A stretch of DNA of 64,000 nt from Prosthecodimorpha staleyi (GCF_018729455.1 NZ_JAHHZF010000001.1:1-64000); one strand, 5' to 3'. Shown: positions 30,358 to 41,080, counted from the stretch's first letter. Notes: generated by a model not told the origin, from the sequence alone. Made by a program: numbers and translations.

Positions 30358-31788
30358 GTGATGGCTCTCCCCGCCCTGTCCCCGGCCCTGCCGGAGATCC
30401 TCCTCGCGGTCGGCGCGATGGCGCTCCTCATGTTCGGCGCCTTCGCCGGCGAGAAGTCGTCCCGGACGGTGTCGTTCGGCGCCATGGCGCTGATCGCGGT
30501 CGCCTTCCTGATGCTGCTGTTCGCGCCGAAATACGGCACGACCTTCTCGGGCGCCTATGTGCTCGATCCCTTCGCGCGGCTGATGAAGCTGCTCGCGCTG
30601 GCCGGCTCGGGCTTCGCCATCCTGATGTCGCTCGACTTCGCCCGCCGGGAGCGGTTCGACCGCTTCGAATATCCGGTGCTTATCCTGCTCGCCACCGTCG
30701 GCATGATGGTGATGATCTCGGCCAACGACCTGATCTCGCTCTATCTCGGCCTCGAACTGCAGTCGCTGGCGCTCTACGTGATCGCCGCGATCGACCGCGA
30801 CAATGTCCGCTCGACGGAAGCCGGCCTGAAGTATTTCGTCCTCGGCGCGCTGTCGTCGGGCATGCTGCTCTACGGCGCCTCGCTGACCTACGGCTTCACC
30901 GGCCATACCGACTTCGCCGGCATCGCCGCGGCGCTCAAGGCGCACGGTTCCTCGCTCGGCATCGTCTTCGGCATCGTCTTCGTGCTCGCCGGCCTCGCCT
31001 TCAAGATCTCTGCGGTGCCGTTCCACATGTGGACCCCGGACGTCTACGAAGGCGCGCCGACCCCGGTGACGACCTTCTTCGCCGGCGCGCCGAAGATCGC
31101 CGCCGCCGCCCTGATGGTGCGCGTGGTCATCGACGGCTACGGCCCGATCGCCAAGGATTGGCAGCAGATCGTCGTCTTCATCTCAATCGCCTCGATGGTG
31201 CTCGGTGCCTTCGCCGCCATCGGCCAGCGCAACATCAAGCGCCTGATGGCCTATTCGTCGATCGGCCACATGGGCTACGCGCTGGTCGGCCTCGCCGCCG
31301 GCACCCAGCAGGGCGTCGAAAGCGTCATCCTCTATGTCGCCATCTATCTGGCCATGACGCTCGGCACCTTCGCCTGCATTCTGGCCATGCGCCGCAAGGA
31401 CGGCCCGGTCGAGGATATCGGCGAACTGGCCGGCCTGTCGCGGACCAGCCCGGTGCTGGCCTTCCTGCTCGCCATGCTGATGTTCTCGCTCGCCGGCATC
31501 CCGATCCTGGCCGGCTTCTTCGCCAAGCTCTACGTGTTCATGGCCGCCGTGAAGGCCGGTCTGCTCGGCCTCGCCATCGTCGGCGCGCTCGCCTCTGTGG
31601 TCGGTGCCTTCTACTACCTGCGCATCATCAAGATCATGTATTTCGACGAGCCCAAGCCGGCCTTCGAACCGATGCCGCTCGAACTGAAATTCGTGCTCGG
31701 CCTGTCCGGCCTGTTCGTGCTCGGCTATGTGCTGATCGCCAACCCGATCGGCACGGCGGCGACCACGGCGGCCGCGAGCCTGTTCTGA
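30358..31788 (+). CDS. nuoN: NADH-quinone oxidoreductase subunit N
   Basis: 476 residues, the antiporter-like subunit nearest NuoK. Conserved: [58 protein letters not shown] with the key Lys, and [20 protein letters not shown]. The GTG at 30358 or the ATG at 30361 can both start it; GAAGGGAA lies about ten bases before the GTG. It is the last complex I gene, but its stop overlaps the birA start (TGATG), so the operon continues. Confidence 0.97.
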   Translation: MMALPALSPALPEILLAVGAMALLMFGAFAGEKSSRTVSFGAMALIAVAFLMLLFAPKYGTTFSGAYVLDPFARLMKLLALAGSGFAILMSLDFARRERFDRFEYPVLILLATVGMMVMISANDLISLYLGLELQSLALYVIAAIDRDNVRSTEAGLKYFVLGALSSGMLLYGASLTYGFTGHTDFAGIAAALKAHGSSLGIVFGIVFVLAGLAFKISAVPFHMWTPDVYEGAPTPVTTFFAGAPKIAAAALMVRVVIDGYGPIAKDWQQIVVFISIASMVLGAFAAIGQRNIKRLMAYSSIGHMGYALVGLAAGTQQGVESVILYVAIYLAMTLGTFACILAMRRKDGPVEDIGELAGLSRTSPVLAFLLAMLMFSLAGIPILAGFFAKLYVFMAAVKAGLLGLAIVGALASVVGAFYYLRIIKIMYFDEPKPAFEPMPLELKFVLGLSGLFVLGYVLIANPIGTAATTAAASLF

Positions 31789-32570
31789 TGGATCGGCCTA
31801 CGCTCGGCCCGAAGGCGCGGGCGGCGGGCATCCGTCTGGAATGTTTCGAGACGATCGGATCGACCAACACCGCGGCCATGGAGCGGGCGCGTGCGGGCGA
31901 CCCGGGCGGCGTCTGGTTCTATGCCGAGACCCAGACCGCCGGGCGCGGCCGGCGCGGCCGGACCTGGGCGACGCCGACCGGCAACATGGCCGCGAGCTTC
32001 CTGCGCATCGTGCACGTCGCGCCGCAGGCCGCAGCCACCTACGGCTTCGTCGCCGGGCTCGCGCTGCACCGGGCCCTTTCAGGTCTCCTCGCCGCAGACC
32101 GCCTCGCGCTGAAATGGCCGAACGATCTGCTCCTCGACGGCGCCAAGCTGTCCGGCATCCTCTTAGAGGCCGAGCGGTGCGGCGACGGCCGCATGGCGCT
32201 GGTCATCGGCATCGGCGTCAATGTCGTGACCGCCCCGGAGGGGATGCCCTATGCGGTGGCTTCGCTGGCCGGCGCCGGACTACCCGTCCCGGCCGCCCAA
32301 GTCTTCGAGCGTCTCGCCGAAGCCTGGGTCGAGATCGAGGCGCTGTGGGACGAGGGGCGGGGGCTTGCCGAGGTCCTGTCGGCGTGGCGCGCCTGCGCCG
32401 CCGGGCTCGGCGCGCCGGTCTCAGTGACGCTCGGCAGCCGCACGCTCGCCGGCCGCTTCGAGGGGATCGACGCCGAGGGCCGGCTGGTCCTCGCCGCCCC
32501 GGATGGCGGGCGCCACACGATCACGGCCGGCGAGGTTCATTTCGGCCCATCCGCTTCCGCCGCGCCTTGA
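31788..32570 (+). CDS. birA: Biotin-[acetyl-CoA-carboxylase] ligase
   Basis: 260 residues. It activates biotin with ATP and attaches it to the carrier protein of acetyl-CoA carboxylase. Key parts are FETIGSTNTAAMERARAG, the biotinyl-AMP loop TQTAGRGRRGRTWATPTGN, and LKWPNDLLLDGAKLSGILLE, followed by the small C-terminal SH3-like domain. There is no N-terminal helix-turn-helix, so it is a ligase only and not the dual-function repressor. It is coupled to nuoN by a TGATG overlap. Confidence 0.95.
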   Translation: MDRPTLGPKARAAGIRLECFETIGSTNTAAMERARAGDPGGVWFYAETQTAGRGRRGRTWATPTGNMAASFLRIVHVAPQAAATYGFVAGLALHRALSGLLAADRLALKWPNDLLLDGAKLSGILLEAERCGDGRMALVIGIGVNVVTAPEGMPYAVASLAGAGLPVPAAQVFERLAEAWVEIEALWDEGRGLAEVLSAWRACAAGLGAPVSVTLGSRTLAGRFEGIDAEGRLVLAAPDGGRHTITAGEVHFGPSASAAP

Positions 32571-32689
32571 CCGGAATTGGCCAAAGAGGCGGCAGCCGGA
32601 ACCCTCGCCGCCCTCGACCAGAGGCTTCGCTTACCGTATACTCGGGCACCCGGCGGATCGGGCGAGCGACGAGTGAGGATGGTTCCGGA

Positions 32690-34371
32690 ATGCGAAAGCG
32701 GCGTGAGGGCGACGACCTGGTCTTTCTGCCTCTGGGAGGCGTGGGCGAGATCGGGATGAATTGCGCCCTCTACGGCTTCGGGCCAGAGGCCGACCGCAAG
32801 TGGATCATGGTCGATCTCGGCATCACCTTTGCCAACGAGTTCGACGAGCCGGGCGTCGACGTGATCTTTCCCGACCTGCGCTTCGCGGAATCCGAAAAGC
32901 GCAACATTCTCGGGCTGATCATCACGCATGCCCACGAGGATCACTTCGGCGCGCTGCTCGATCTGTGGCCGCGTCTGAAGGTGCCGGTCTATATGACGCC
33001 CTTCGCCCATGGCCTGCTCGAGGCCAAGGCGGAAGGCCATGCCGGCGCTCCCGAGATCGCCGTGCGCCGCTACAAGGCCGGCGAGCGCTGGACGCTCGGG
33101 CCGTTCGAGATCGAAGCCATCAACGTCGCCCATTCGATCCCGGAATCGAATGCGCTGGCGATTCGCACCGCGCTCGGCACCGTCATCCATACCGGCGACT
33201 GGAAGGTCGATCCGACCCCCGTGCTCGGCGCGCCGACCGATTTCGATCGCCTGGCCGCCTATGGGGCGGAGGGCGTACGCGCGCTGATCTGCGATTCGAC
33301 CAATGCGGTGCGCGAAGGCATCTCGCCGAGCGAGCGCGAGGTCGCCACCAGCCTGACCGAGATCATCCGCAAGGCGCCGCAGCGCGTCGCCGTCACCACC
33401 TTCGCCTCCAATGTCGGCCGCATCCGCGCCGTCGCCGAAGCTGCGGTCGCCGCAGACCGCAGCGTGGTCATTCTCGGCCGCGCCATGCACCGGGCGATCG
33501 ATGTCGCGACCGAACTCGGCATGTTCGAGGGCCTGCCGGCTTCCTCGGCGAGGATGCCTACGGCTACCTGCCGCGCGACCGCGTCGTGGCGCTGATGACC
33601 GGCAGCCAGGGCGAACCGCGCGCCGCGCTCGCCAAGGTCGCCTCCGGCGAGCACCGCAACATCGCCCTGTCGCATGGCGACACGGTGATCTTCTCGTCTC
33701 GCACCATTCCGGGCAACGAGAAGGCCGTGAATACGATCCAGAACCAGCTCGCCACCGCCGGCGTTCACGTGATCACCGATCGCGACGGGCTGGTCCATGT
33801 CTCCGGTCATCCGCGCCGGGGCGAATTGGCCCGCATGTATGAGGCCGTGAAGCCCGAAGTCGCCATTCCGGTGCATGGCGAGGCGGTCCATCTCAGCGTC
33901 CATGCCGATTTCGCCCGCAGCTCCGGGGTGAAGCGGGCAGTGATCGGCGGCAACGGCAAGATGATCCGGCTGGCGCCCGATCAGGCCGAGGTCGTCGACG
34001 AGGTCTTCGCCGGACGCCTGTTCAAGGACGGCCGCCTGGTCGTGCTGCCCGACGACAGCGGCGTGCGCGAGCGGCGCAAGGCCTCTTTCGCCGGCGTGAT
34101 CGTCGTCTCGCTGGCCCTCGACAGCAAGGGCGTGGTCGCCGCCGAGCCAGAAGCCGTGCTGATCGGCATCCCGTCGGAGGACGAGGCCGGGAAGGACTTC
34201 GAGGATGTCGTGGTCGACGCCGCCGAGCAGACCATGGCCGGCCTGCCCAAGGCCAAGCGGCGTGATCTCGATCTGGTCGCCGATGCCGTCAAGCGCTCCG
34301 TGCGCGCGGCAGTCGCCGAGCGCTGGGGCAAGAAGCCGATCGTCGAAGTGATCGTTCACGAAGTCGACTGA
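32690..34371 (+). pseudogene. rnj: Ribonuclease J, interrupted by a -1 frameshift
   Basis: The two halves of an RNase J lie in different frames. 32690 to ~33537 encodes the metallo-beta-lactamase part, with PLGGVGEIGMNCALYGFG and the zinc motif HAHEDH at residues 80-85; that frame continues only to a stop at 33595. From ~33538 the other forward frame carries on with FLGEDAYGYLPRDRVVALM, TGSQGEPRAAL, SSRTIPGNEKAVNTIQNQL and VSGHPRRGELARMY to 34371. One missing base near 33535-33541 (CTGCCGGCTTCC, where CCGGGC is expected) explains it. Restoring it gives 560 residues, the normal length. No slippery heptamer is present. The cause is either a sequencing error or a genuine recent mutation; the downstream half is otherwise intact and uneroded. 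Confidence 0.9.
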
Positions 34372-34461
34372 CCGACCGGCACGGTTCGGCTACTGTTGCT
34401 CCGCCCGGGGCATGCGCCTGCCTTAGCGTCAGGCCGGATGCCGGGCGGGCAGGGCTGCGCC

Positions 34462-35571
34462 ATGGCTGGGGACGAGACGCCGAAATCGATCCTGCTGCAA
34501 CGCTGGGAGGCGGAACGTGCGGCGGCCTCGGCGCGAACCGAGGCTTGGCTGCGCGGCCTGTTCGAAGAGGCCGCCGGCCAGCCGGCCGAAGCGCCGCCGC
34601 CGAAACCCGTGCCGGAGGCGACGCGACGGCTGCGGGCCATGCTGGCGGTCCCGGCGGCCAGCGATCTTCGGAAAATCCTCGCCGCGCGCTTCATGCTGGC
34701 GACCCGCTCGCGTGGACGGCCTGCCTATGACGGCATCAACCGTGGCGCCAGGGTCTACCAGGCGGTCACCGATCCGTCCGCATCGTCATATCTCGACGAT
34801 CGATATGTGCCCGTGACCGGCGCCGAACTCTTCCAGCGGGTGGCCGAGGACGACAAGGTCGACGGCGTTCTGATCGACGATGACAAGCGCTGCGAACCGG
34901 GGGACGTCGTCCCCCGTCGCAACCTGCTGCTGTCGCCCGGCTTCTGCGCGGGGGCGCTGGAGGGGCTCGATCGCCGCCCCGGCATCGGGCCGATGCAGGC
35001 GCGGTCGCGGGCCGAAATTGAACTCTGGCTCGATCTGCACTTCTTTCCCACCGCCCGGCAAGCGCTCGAAGCGACCCGCCCGGATGGCTCCCGACTGCTC
35101 CGATTCCACGCCGACAGCCACTACCTTCCATGGAGTTGCGTCGAGACCGCGGACGTGCAGGGGACGGATATCGACATCTGGAGTCCGGTCTTCGAGCTTT
35201 CCGCCGAAGACGCGGCACGCGGGCCTGGCGATTTCGGCGATCGGCCGAGCGGCATCCTGTGTCCCGGCCTGCTGGCGGCCCGCAAGCTGCGCGGCACGGC
35301 GCCCGGCACGCGGCTGTTCGGAACCTTTCTCGGGATCGGGCGCCTTCACGATGGTATTGCCCGCCGCGAGGCCGCCATGCAGGCCGCGGCGGCCGGCGAA
35401 ATGTCGAAACTCATCCCGCCCGAGGCCGCGACTGTTCCGCGCACTGCGTTCCTGACGGTGGAGGGGGCCGCAGAGGCGCGCCGGCGGCCGGATTTCTTCA
35501 CCCGGCGAGGGATCGAGGCGGAGCGTGTCCACGGGCTTCGGCATGCGCGGATATGGTCCTGGGGCCGGTGA
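34462..35571 (+). CDS. Uncharacterised protein, ~369 aa
   Basis: From ATG 34462 (MAGDETPKSILLQRWEAE) the product has 369 residues. Other in-frame ATGs at 34396 and 34438 are possible starts. It is soluble, with no signal peptide or membrane segment. The N-terminal ~60 residues are helical and charged with a proline-rich patch. The middle contains YVPVTGAELFQRVAEDDKVD, DVVPRRNLLLSPGFCAGALE and LDLHFFPTARQALEA. I do not recognise a family. It sits between the RNase J gene and methylmalonyl-CoA epimerase in an otherwise conserved order. Codon use fits its neighbours. Confidence 0.6.
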   Translation: MAGDETPKSILLQRWEAERAAASARTEAWLRGLFEEAAGQPAEAPPPKPVPEATRRLRAMLAVPAASDLRKILAARFMLATRSRGRPAYDGINRGARVYQAVTDPSASSYLDDRYVPVTGAELFQRVAEDDKVDGVLIDDDKRCEPGDVVPRRNLLLSPGFCAGALEGLDRRPGIGPMQARSRAEIELWLDLHFFPTARQALEATRPDGSRLLRFHADSHYLPWSCVETADVQGTDIDIWSPVFELSAEDAARGPGDFGDRPSGILCPGLLAARKLRGTAPGTRLFGTFLGIGRLHDGIARREAAMQAAAAGEMSKLIPPEAATVPRTAFLTVEGAAEARRRPDFFTRRGIEAERVHGLRHARIWSWGR

Positions 35572-35682
35572 GCGGCTGCGGCGATCGGCCGGCCGCCGCC
35601 GCCCGGCCTGCGCCCATCGTCCGACTTGCCGCCCGCCCGCCGGCGGCCTACATCTCGGCCCCGAAAGTCAGGGGAGACGGGC

Positions 35683-36087
35683 ATGATCGGACGCCTCAAT
35701 CACGTCGCCATCGCGGTCAGGAACATCGAGGCCGCATCGGCGATCTATCGCGGTGCGCTCGGCGCCACCGTGACGGCGCCGACGCCGCAGCCGGATCACG
35801 GCGTCACGGTCGTCTTCGTCGAACTGCCCAACACCAAGATCGAGTTCCTGGAACCGCTCGGCGAGAATTCGCCGATCGCCAAGTTCCTGGAGAAGAATCC
35901 GGACGGCGGCATCCACCATGTCTGCTACGAGGTCGACGACATCCTCGCCGCGCGCGACCGTCTGAAGGCCGAGGGCGCCAGGGTGCTCGGCTCCGGCGAC
36001 CCGAAGATCGGCGCCCACGGCAAGCCGGTGCTGTTCCTGCATCCGAAGGACTTTCTCGGCACGCTGGTGGAACTCGAACAGGCGTGA
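35683..36087 (+). CDS. mce: Methylmalonyl-CoA epimerase
   Basis: 134 residues of the VOC fold. It interconverts the 2R and 2S forms of methylmalonyl-CoA in propionate metabolism. Metal ligands are visible: His in GRLNHVAIAVRN, His in GGIHHVCYEVDD and the terminal Glu in LVELEQA; KIEFLEPLGENSPIAKFLEK is also typical. The start at 35683 is supported by GGGGAGACGG; upstream frame is shadow. A DUF1467 gene follows at 183 bases. Confidence 0.94.
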   Translation: MIGRLNHVAIAVRNIEAASAIYRGALGATVTAPTPQPDHGVTVVFVELPNTKIEFLEPLGENSPIAKFLEKNPDGGIHHVCYEVDDILAARDRLKAEGARVLGSGDPKIGAHGKPVLFLHPKDFLGTLVELEQA

Positions 36088-36270
36088 CCGCCGGCATGCG
36101 TCGGGACGGCCCGGCCGTGCGCGCGGTGGATCGCCCGACCGGTCCGGCCGGATGCGGTGCGATGGCCGCAGGGCAGGATGGTCGCGGCTCCCGTCTGGCG
36201 CCGGTCAGCCAACTGCTCTACATCGCTGACCATCCCGGCACCGCGCCCGGCGGCAACTTCGGAAACCAGC

Positions 36271-36534
36271 ATGAGCTACGGCACCGGCTTCGCGATCTAT
36301 TTCGTCCTGTGGTGGGTGACGCTGTTCGCCATCCTGCCCTGGGGCGTTCGGCCTCAGCACGAAGCCGGCTCGGTCGAATCCGGGACGGATCCGGGCGCGC
36401 CGGCCCGGCCGATGCTGCTGAAGAAGCTGATCTGGACCACCGTTGTCTCCGGCGTGATCATGGCCGCCATGGTCTGGGCGCGCAAGAACGGCTGGTCGCT
36501 GCTCGATCTGCCCATCCCCGGCATGCCGAACTGA
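36271..36534 (+). CDS. DUF1467 family membrane protein
   Basis: 87 residues with two hydrophobic helices. The first, TGFAIYFVLWWVTLFAILPW, is followed by the family hallmark GVRPQHEAG; the second is LIWTTVVSGVIMAAMVWA. The family is common in Rhizobiales next to mce and proS, as here, and has no known function. The start ATG at 36271 is chosen by family length. Confidence 0.85.
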   Translation: MSYGTGFAIYFVLWWVTLFAILPWGVRPQHEAGSVESGTDPGAPARPMLLKKLIWTTVVSGVIMAAMVWARKNGWSLLDLPIPGMPN

Positions 36535-37121
36535 CTGCGGCCGGGCAGGACGCTGCCATCCCTCCGTCCCGGTCGGCGTGGCGGCTTGCGCCGGCGTGAC
36601 GCAGACCGCGAGGCGGGACGGGGAGCAATGCGCGTGGGCTGGCGCCGTGCTCGGGATCCGGTTGTCGTCCGCCCCCGGACTCAGTGCGATCGCCCAAAGT
36701 CGATCCGGATCGCCCGATGGCTCGCAGCGGCACGGCCGCGCTGCCTGCAGGGTGTCGGCGGCTACGCCCAGCGGACACCCGGTGGGATTCCGTTGAAAGC
36801 ATCGCCGCGCGCCGGCGCCCCAAAATCGCTTCCGATTCCGGTGCCGTGGTCTTCGCGCCGCTTGGCGGCGGCCGGCAACAACTCGGAGGGCGGACCCTCG
36901 GCGAAGAGACGGTCGTCGGACGTTGTTCCCCGCTCGATTCGGCCAGCGGTCGTCGATGCCGGGTTTCACCCATTCCGCAATTCCTTGCGACACGTACAGC
37001 AATGGCGTTCGTGGAGGTGCTGATGGCGTCGTCGGCGGGCAGGTCGTCGGCGGGCAGTCGGATAGGACGAATTTGGGACGCGGATTCGGGCGTCGAGGCC
37101 AGTCCGGCCATGCTCCAGACA
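36535..37121. other. Non-coding stretch downstream of the DUF1467 gene
   Basis: Open frames on both strands here translate into arginine/proline/serine-rich chains without domains or ribosome sites, so I see no gene. One local feature is a near-perfect tandem 16-mer around 37029-37060 (GTCGTCGGCGGGCAG repeated). It ends at the terminator at 37122. Confidence 0.5.
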
Positions 37122-37155
37122 TAAAAAAAGCAAGGCGTCGCCGCCTTGCTTTTTT
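37122..37155. terminator. Strong bidirectional intrinsic terminator
   Basis: Stem AAGCAAGGCG (37128-37137) pairs with CGCCTTGCTT (37142-37151) around a four-base loop TCGC. It is flanked by a run of seven A on the left and six T on the right, so it can end transcription from either side: the mce/DUF1467 side on plus and the candidate RNA on minus. Confidence 0.9.
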
Positions 37156-37343
37156 CAGTTGCGCGTCTCAACCCTTTACCGATACCCACCGGCTCCTGAC
37201 AGCAGGCGAGTATTGTGGCAGCTACCGTAAACGGTGCGCCAGGGTTGCTTCCTCCCAAGACTTAGACCGCGATGCCTCGTAGGGTCTCACTTTGGCCGGG
37301 CTGTATGGCAGCCCTGGCGGACCCGTTTTCTTATGGCGAGACC
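37122..37343 (-). ncRNA. Candidate structured small RNA upstream of proS (antiparallel)
   Basis: Read on the minus strand, 37343 to 37165 begins GGTCTCGCC and ends with GAGAC, followed by the strong terminator. The 5' GGTCTC can pair with GAGACC ~55 bases later, enclosing an inner hairpin GGGCTG-CCATA-CAGCCC, or GTCTC can pair with the 3' GAGAC. CGCCAGGG and CCCTGGCG are also perfectly complementary, ~75 bases apart. No ORF or tRNA fits. The length (~180 before the terminator) is in the range of regulatory RNAs. It does not match SRP, RNase P or tmRNA motifs. Strand is chosen from the longer U-tract on the minus side and remains open. Confidence 0.4.
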
Positions 37344-37671
37344 ATAGCCCGGCGATCCGGCTTTGTCATCAATTTGTGCAGGGCCTGTGTCGATTTTTTG
37401 CCCCTCGGACGCCGACAATTCGCATCGGATCGATTTAGACATTTCAAAAAGTCTGATGAAATGGCGTTTCCGTTCCATTTTGTTCGAAATCCTGACGGCA
37501 CTGGCCAACTCTTGGGCAGTGCCTGATTTCGAGGCGATCGCTGGCGCGACAGGCGGCCCTTGCGGCGTTGCCGGGCTTGCCCTTGTCTTTTCGGCCCCTT
37601 TCGGCTTTCTGTGACGGACTGCCGCGAACCGGCGGATTCCCGTTCTCCCGACTGCAGCCGAAGGCATGCCG

Positions 37672-38994
37672 ATGCGTCTCTCCCGCTATTTCCTGCCCAT
37701 CCTCAAAGAGACGCCGAAGGAAGCCGAGATCGTCTCGCATCGCCTGATGCTGCGCGCCGGTATGATCCGCCAGCAGTCGGCCGGCATCTATTCCTGGCTG
37801 CCGCTCGGCCACCGCGTGCTGACCCGGATCGGTCAGATCGTGCGCGAAGAGCAGAATCGCGCGGGCGCGCTCGAACTTCTGATGCCGACCATCCAGTCGG
37901 CCGATCTTTGGCGCGAATCCGGCCGCTACGACGACTACGGCAAGGAGATGCTGCGCATCGAAGACCGGCACGAGCGCGAGATGCTCTACGGGCCGACCAA
38001 CGAGGAGATGATCACCGAGATCTTCCGCTCCTATGTGCGCTCGTATCGCGATCTGCCGCTTAATCTCTACCACATCCAGTGGAAGTTCCGCGACGAGGTG
38101 CGCCCGCGCTTCGGCGTCATGCGCGGCCGCGAATTCCTGATGAAGGATGCCTACTCGTTCGATGTGGACCAGGAAGCGGCACGCCACGCTTACAACAAGA
38201 TGTTCGTCGCCTATCTGCGCACATTCGCGCGCCTGGGCCTCAAGGCGATTCCCATGCGCGCCGATTCGGGACCGATCGGCGGCGATATGAGCCACGAATT
38301 CATTATCCTTGCCGCCACCGGCGAGAGTCAGGTCTTCTGCGACAAGGCGCTGCTCGAAATGCCGATTCCCGGTGAGGACACGGATTTCGATGCCGACCTG
38401 ACGCCGGTCGTGAAGTCCTGGACGTCGCACTATGCCGCGACCGAGGAGAAGCACGACGAGGCGGCCTTCGCGGCCCTGCCGGAGGACGCCCGGGTCGCCG
38501 CGCGCGGCATCGAGGTCGGCCACATCTTCTATTTCGGCACCAAATACTCCGAGCCGATGGGCGCCAAGGTGGCGACGCCGGACGGCGCCGAGCGCCCGGT
38601 CCATATGGGCTCCTACGGCGTCGGCGTCTCGCGTCTGGCCGCCGGCCTGATCGAGGCGAGCCACGACGAGCAGGGCATCATCTGGCCCGATTCGGTCGCC
38701 CCGTTCGATGTCGGCCTGATCAGCCTCAAGGTCGGCGATGCCAAGGTCGATGCCGCCTGCGCGGATCTCTACGAGAAGCTCGGCAAGGCCGGCCGGGACG
38801 TGCTCTACGACGACACCGACGGCCGTCCGGGCGCCAAGTTCGCCACCATGGACCTGATCGGCCTGCCCTGGCAGCTGATCGTCGGCCCGAAGGGGCTGAA
38901 TGACGGTCTGGTCGAGCTGAAGCGCCGCGCCACCGGCGAGCGCGAGACGCTGACCCCCGAGGCCGCCCTCAACAAGCTGACCGGAACGCGATGA
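37672..38994 (+). CDS. proS: Prolyl-tRNA synthetase (short alphaproteobacterial type)
   Basis: 440 residues. The class II motifs are present: [20 protein letters not shown] (motif 2) and [20 protein letters not shown] (motif 3), then the anticodon domain around [16 protein letters not shown]. At this length it lacks the editing insertion of E. coli ProRS, as is normal in this class. Start at ATG 37672 ([13 protein letters not shown]) is preferred over ATG 37666 because GAAGG then sits seven bases upstream and the N-terminus matches the family. It overlaps the next gene by four bases. Confidence 0.96.
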   Translation: MRLSRYFLPILKETPKEAEIVSHRLMLRAGMIRQQSAGIYSWLPLGHRVLTRIGQIVREEQNRAGALELLMPTIQSADLWRESGRYDDYGKEMLRIEDRHEREMLYGPTNEEMITEIFRSYVRSYRDLPLNLYHIQWKFRDEVRPRFGVMRGREFLMKDAYSFDVDQEAARHAYNKMFVAYLRTFARLGLKAIPMRADSGPIGGDMSHEFIILAATGESQVFCDKALLEMPIPGEDTDFDADLTPVVKSWTSHYAATEEKHDEAAFAALPEDARVAARGIEVGHIFYFGTKYSEPMGAKVATPDGAERPVHMGSYGVGVSRLAAGLIEASHDEQGIIWPDSVAPFDVGLISLKVGDAKVDAACADLYEKLGKAGRDVLYDDTDGRPGAKFATMDLIGLPWQLIVGPKGLNDGLVELKRRATGERETLTPEAALNKLTGTR

Positions 38995-40322
38995 TCAGAG
39001 CCATCCTGGAGCGGTTGAAGGGGGCGGCGGCCAAGGGCGGCGATCCGCTCGGTGAAGCCGATGCCGGCAGCACGCGGCCGTTTGCGCCTTTCGAATGGAT
39101 GATCGCCTGGCGCTATCTGCGCCCGCGGCGCCGGCAGGCGGCCGTGTCGGTGATCGCGCTGTTCTCGTTCCTCGGCATCATGATCGGCGTCGCCGCCCTG
39201 ATCACCGTGATGGCGGTGATGAACGGATTCCGCGATGAGCTGATCTCGAAGATCCTCGGCTTCAACGGACATATCCTGGTCCAGGCGACCGATGCCGCCT
39301 TCACCGACTATGGCGAGGTGGCCGACCGCGTCTCCTTCGTGCCGGGCGTCACGGCCGCGATTCCCTTCATCGACGGCCAGGCACTCGCCTCCGGTCCGCG
39401 CCAGGCGCTCGGCGCCATCGTGCGCGGCGTCCGCAAGGACGACATGGACAAGCTCGGCCTCGTCTCCGGCAACGTCCAGCAGGGTACGCTCGACACCTTC
39501 AAGGACGGCGGCGGCGTGGCGGTCGGCTCGCGGCTGGCTCGCAGCCTCGGGCTGCAGGTCGGTGACCAGATCACCATCGTCACCCCGCGCGGCAACGTCA
39601 CGCCGCTCGGCGTCACCCCGCGCGTGAAGTCCTTCCCGATCATGGCGATCTTCCAGATCGGCATGACGCAGTACGACAACACCTACATCTTCATGCCGCT
39701 CGGCGACGCGCAGAACTATTTCAATCTGGAAGGCCGCGTCTCGGCGATCGACATCTATGTTTCCGAGCCCGACCGGGTCGGCGAGATCACGAAGTCGGTC
39801 GAGATCGCCGCGCAGCGCCCGGTGCTGGTGACCGACTGGCGCTACAAGGACATGACCTTCTTCTCGGCGCTCGAAGTCGAGCGCAACGCGATGTTCATGA
39901 TCCTGACGCTGATCGTGCTGGTCGCGGCGCTGAACATCGTTTCGGGCCTGACCATGCTGGTCAAGGACAAGACGCGCGACATCGCCATCCTGAGGACGAT
40001 GGGGGCGACCTCGGGCGCGATCATGCGCATCTTCTTCATCGCCGGATCGTCGATCGGCGCGACCGGAACGCTCGCCGGCTTCCTGCTCGGCATGGTGCTG
40101 TGCCGCTATATCGAGCCGATCCGCAGCGCCCTGTCCTGGCTGAGCGGCACGCAGCTCTATCCGCCCGAGGTCTATTTCCTGACCAAGATGCGGGCGGTCG
40201 TGCATTCCGGCGAGACGGTCTCGGTGATCGTGATGGCGCTGATCCTGTCGCTGCTCGCCACCATTCCGCCCTCCCGGCGGGCCGCCAAGCTCGATCCGGT
40301 CGAAGCTCTGAGGAACGAGTGA
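38991..40322 (+). CDS. lolC: Lipoprotein-releasing ABC transporter permease LolC/LolE family
   Basis: 443 residues with one N-terminal membrane helix, a large periplasmic domain and three C-terminal helices, the MacB/FtsX layout. Family signatures: [40 protein letters not shown], and [20 protein letters not shown] with [20 protein letters not shown]. Together with LolD it extracts outer-membrane lipoproteins from the inner membrane. Only one permease gene is present, as is usual for species using a single LolF-type homodimer. ATGA overlaps with proS and TGATG with lolD show coupling. Confidence 0.94.
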   Translation: MIRAILERLKGAAAKGGDPLGEADAGSTRPFAPFEWMIAWRYLRPRRRQAAVSVIALFSFLGIMIGVAALITVMAVMNGFRDELISKILGFNGHILVQATDAAFTDYGEVADRVSFVPGVTAAIPFIDGQALASGPRQALGAIVRGVRKDDMDKLGLVSGNVQQGTLDTFKDGGGVAVGSRLARSLGLQVGDQITIVTPRGNVTPLGVTPRVKSFPIMAIFQIGMTQYDNTYIFMPLGDAQNYFNLEGRVSAIDIYVSEPDRVGEITKSVEIAAQRPVLVTDWRYKDMTFFSALEVERNAMFMILTLIVLVAALNIVSGLTMLVKDKTRDIAILRTMGATSGAIMRIFFIAGSSIGATGTLAGFLLGMVLCRYIEPIRSALSWLSGTQLYPPEVYFLTKMRAVVHSGETVSVIVMALILSLLATIPPSRRAAKLDPVEALRNE

Positions 40323-41080
40323 TGGCCATGGATGCCCGCCCTGAAGGCGCCGATGCGACCGCCGACGTTCATCCAGCCGAGCCTCAGGGCAACAACGGCA
40401 GGGCGATCCCGTCGCTGCGGCTGCGCGGCGTCGAGCGGCGCTATCGCGAGGGCGACCACTATCTCGAGGTCCTGCGCAGCGCCAATCTGGCCATCCAGGC
40501 CGGTGAGGTGGTGGCGCTGATCGCGCCGTCGGGCGCCGGCAAGTCGACCCTGCTGCATGTCGCCGGGCTTCTGGAGAAGCCTGACGCCGGCGAGGTCTAT
40601 ATCGGCGGCGTCGCGGCCGGCTCGCTCGACGATGCGGGCCGCACACGCATGCGGCGGATGCAGATCGGCTTCGTCTACCAGTTCCATCACCTCCTCCCGG
40701 AATTCACCGCGGAGGAGAACATCATGATGCCGCAGATGATCCGCGGGCTCGACCGCAAGATCGCCGCCGAGCGGTCGCGCGAGTTGCTCGCCTATATGAA
40801 GCTGGCCGAGCGGGCGAGCCATCGGCCGTCCGAACTGTCCGGCGGCGAGCAGCAGCGCGTCGCCATCGCCCGCGCGGTCGCCAATGCGCCGAAGCTTCTG
40901 CTCGCCGACGAGCCGACCGGCAATCTCGACCCGAAGACCGCCCACTATGTCTTCGACGCCCTCCAGGCGCTGGTGCGCGCCTCCGGTCTCGCGGCTCTGA
41001 TTGCAACCCACAATCTCGACATCGCCGATCGCATGGACCGCCGGATCACCCTCCAGGACGGCAAGATCGAGGAGATCTGA
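40322..41080 (+). CDS. lolD: Lipoprotein-releasing system ATP-binding protein LolD
   Basis: 252 residues. Walker A is [12 protein letters not shown] with K74, the signature is [14 protein letters not shown], and Walker B is [28 protein letters not shown] is the LolD-type Q-loop region. The first ~35 residues are a low-complexity Ala/Pro extension not needed for ATP binding. It is the last gene of the proS-lolC-lolD unit and converges with ugpC; 197 non-coding bases lie between, without an obvious terminator. Confidence 0.95.
   Translation: MAMDARPEGADATADVHPAEPQGNNGRAIPSLRLRGVERRYREGDHYLEVLRSANLAIQAGEVVALIAPSGAGKSTLLHVAGLLEKPDAGEVYIGGVAAGSLDDAGRTRMRRMQIGFVYQFHHLLPEFTAEENIMMPQMIRGLDRKIAAERSRELLAYMKLAERASHRPSELSGGEQQRVAIARAVANAPKLLLADEPTGNLDPKTAHYVFDALQALVRASGLAALIATHNLDIADRMDRRITLQDGKIEEI

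Noticed and set aside
33530-33560. Programmed -1 frameshifting in the RNase J gene
   Set aside because: No X-XXY-YYZ slippery heptamer or adjacent strong hairpin, and RNase J genes are not known to use recoding.
36458-37258. 266-codon minus-strand frame after the DUF1467 gene
   Set aside because: Composition is Arg/Pro/Ser-rich, it runs through the terminator hairpin, and it has no ribosome site.
37122-37343. SRP RNA, RNase P RNA or tmRNA in the proS upstream gap
   Set aside because: The diagnostic cores (GGAAGGAAGCA loop of SRP RNA, RNase P P4 motif, tmRNA tag codons) are absent; only a loose GGGAGGAAGCA resemblance was seen.
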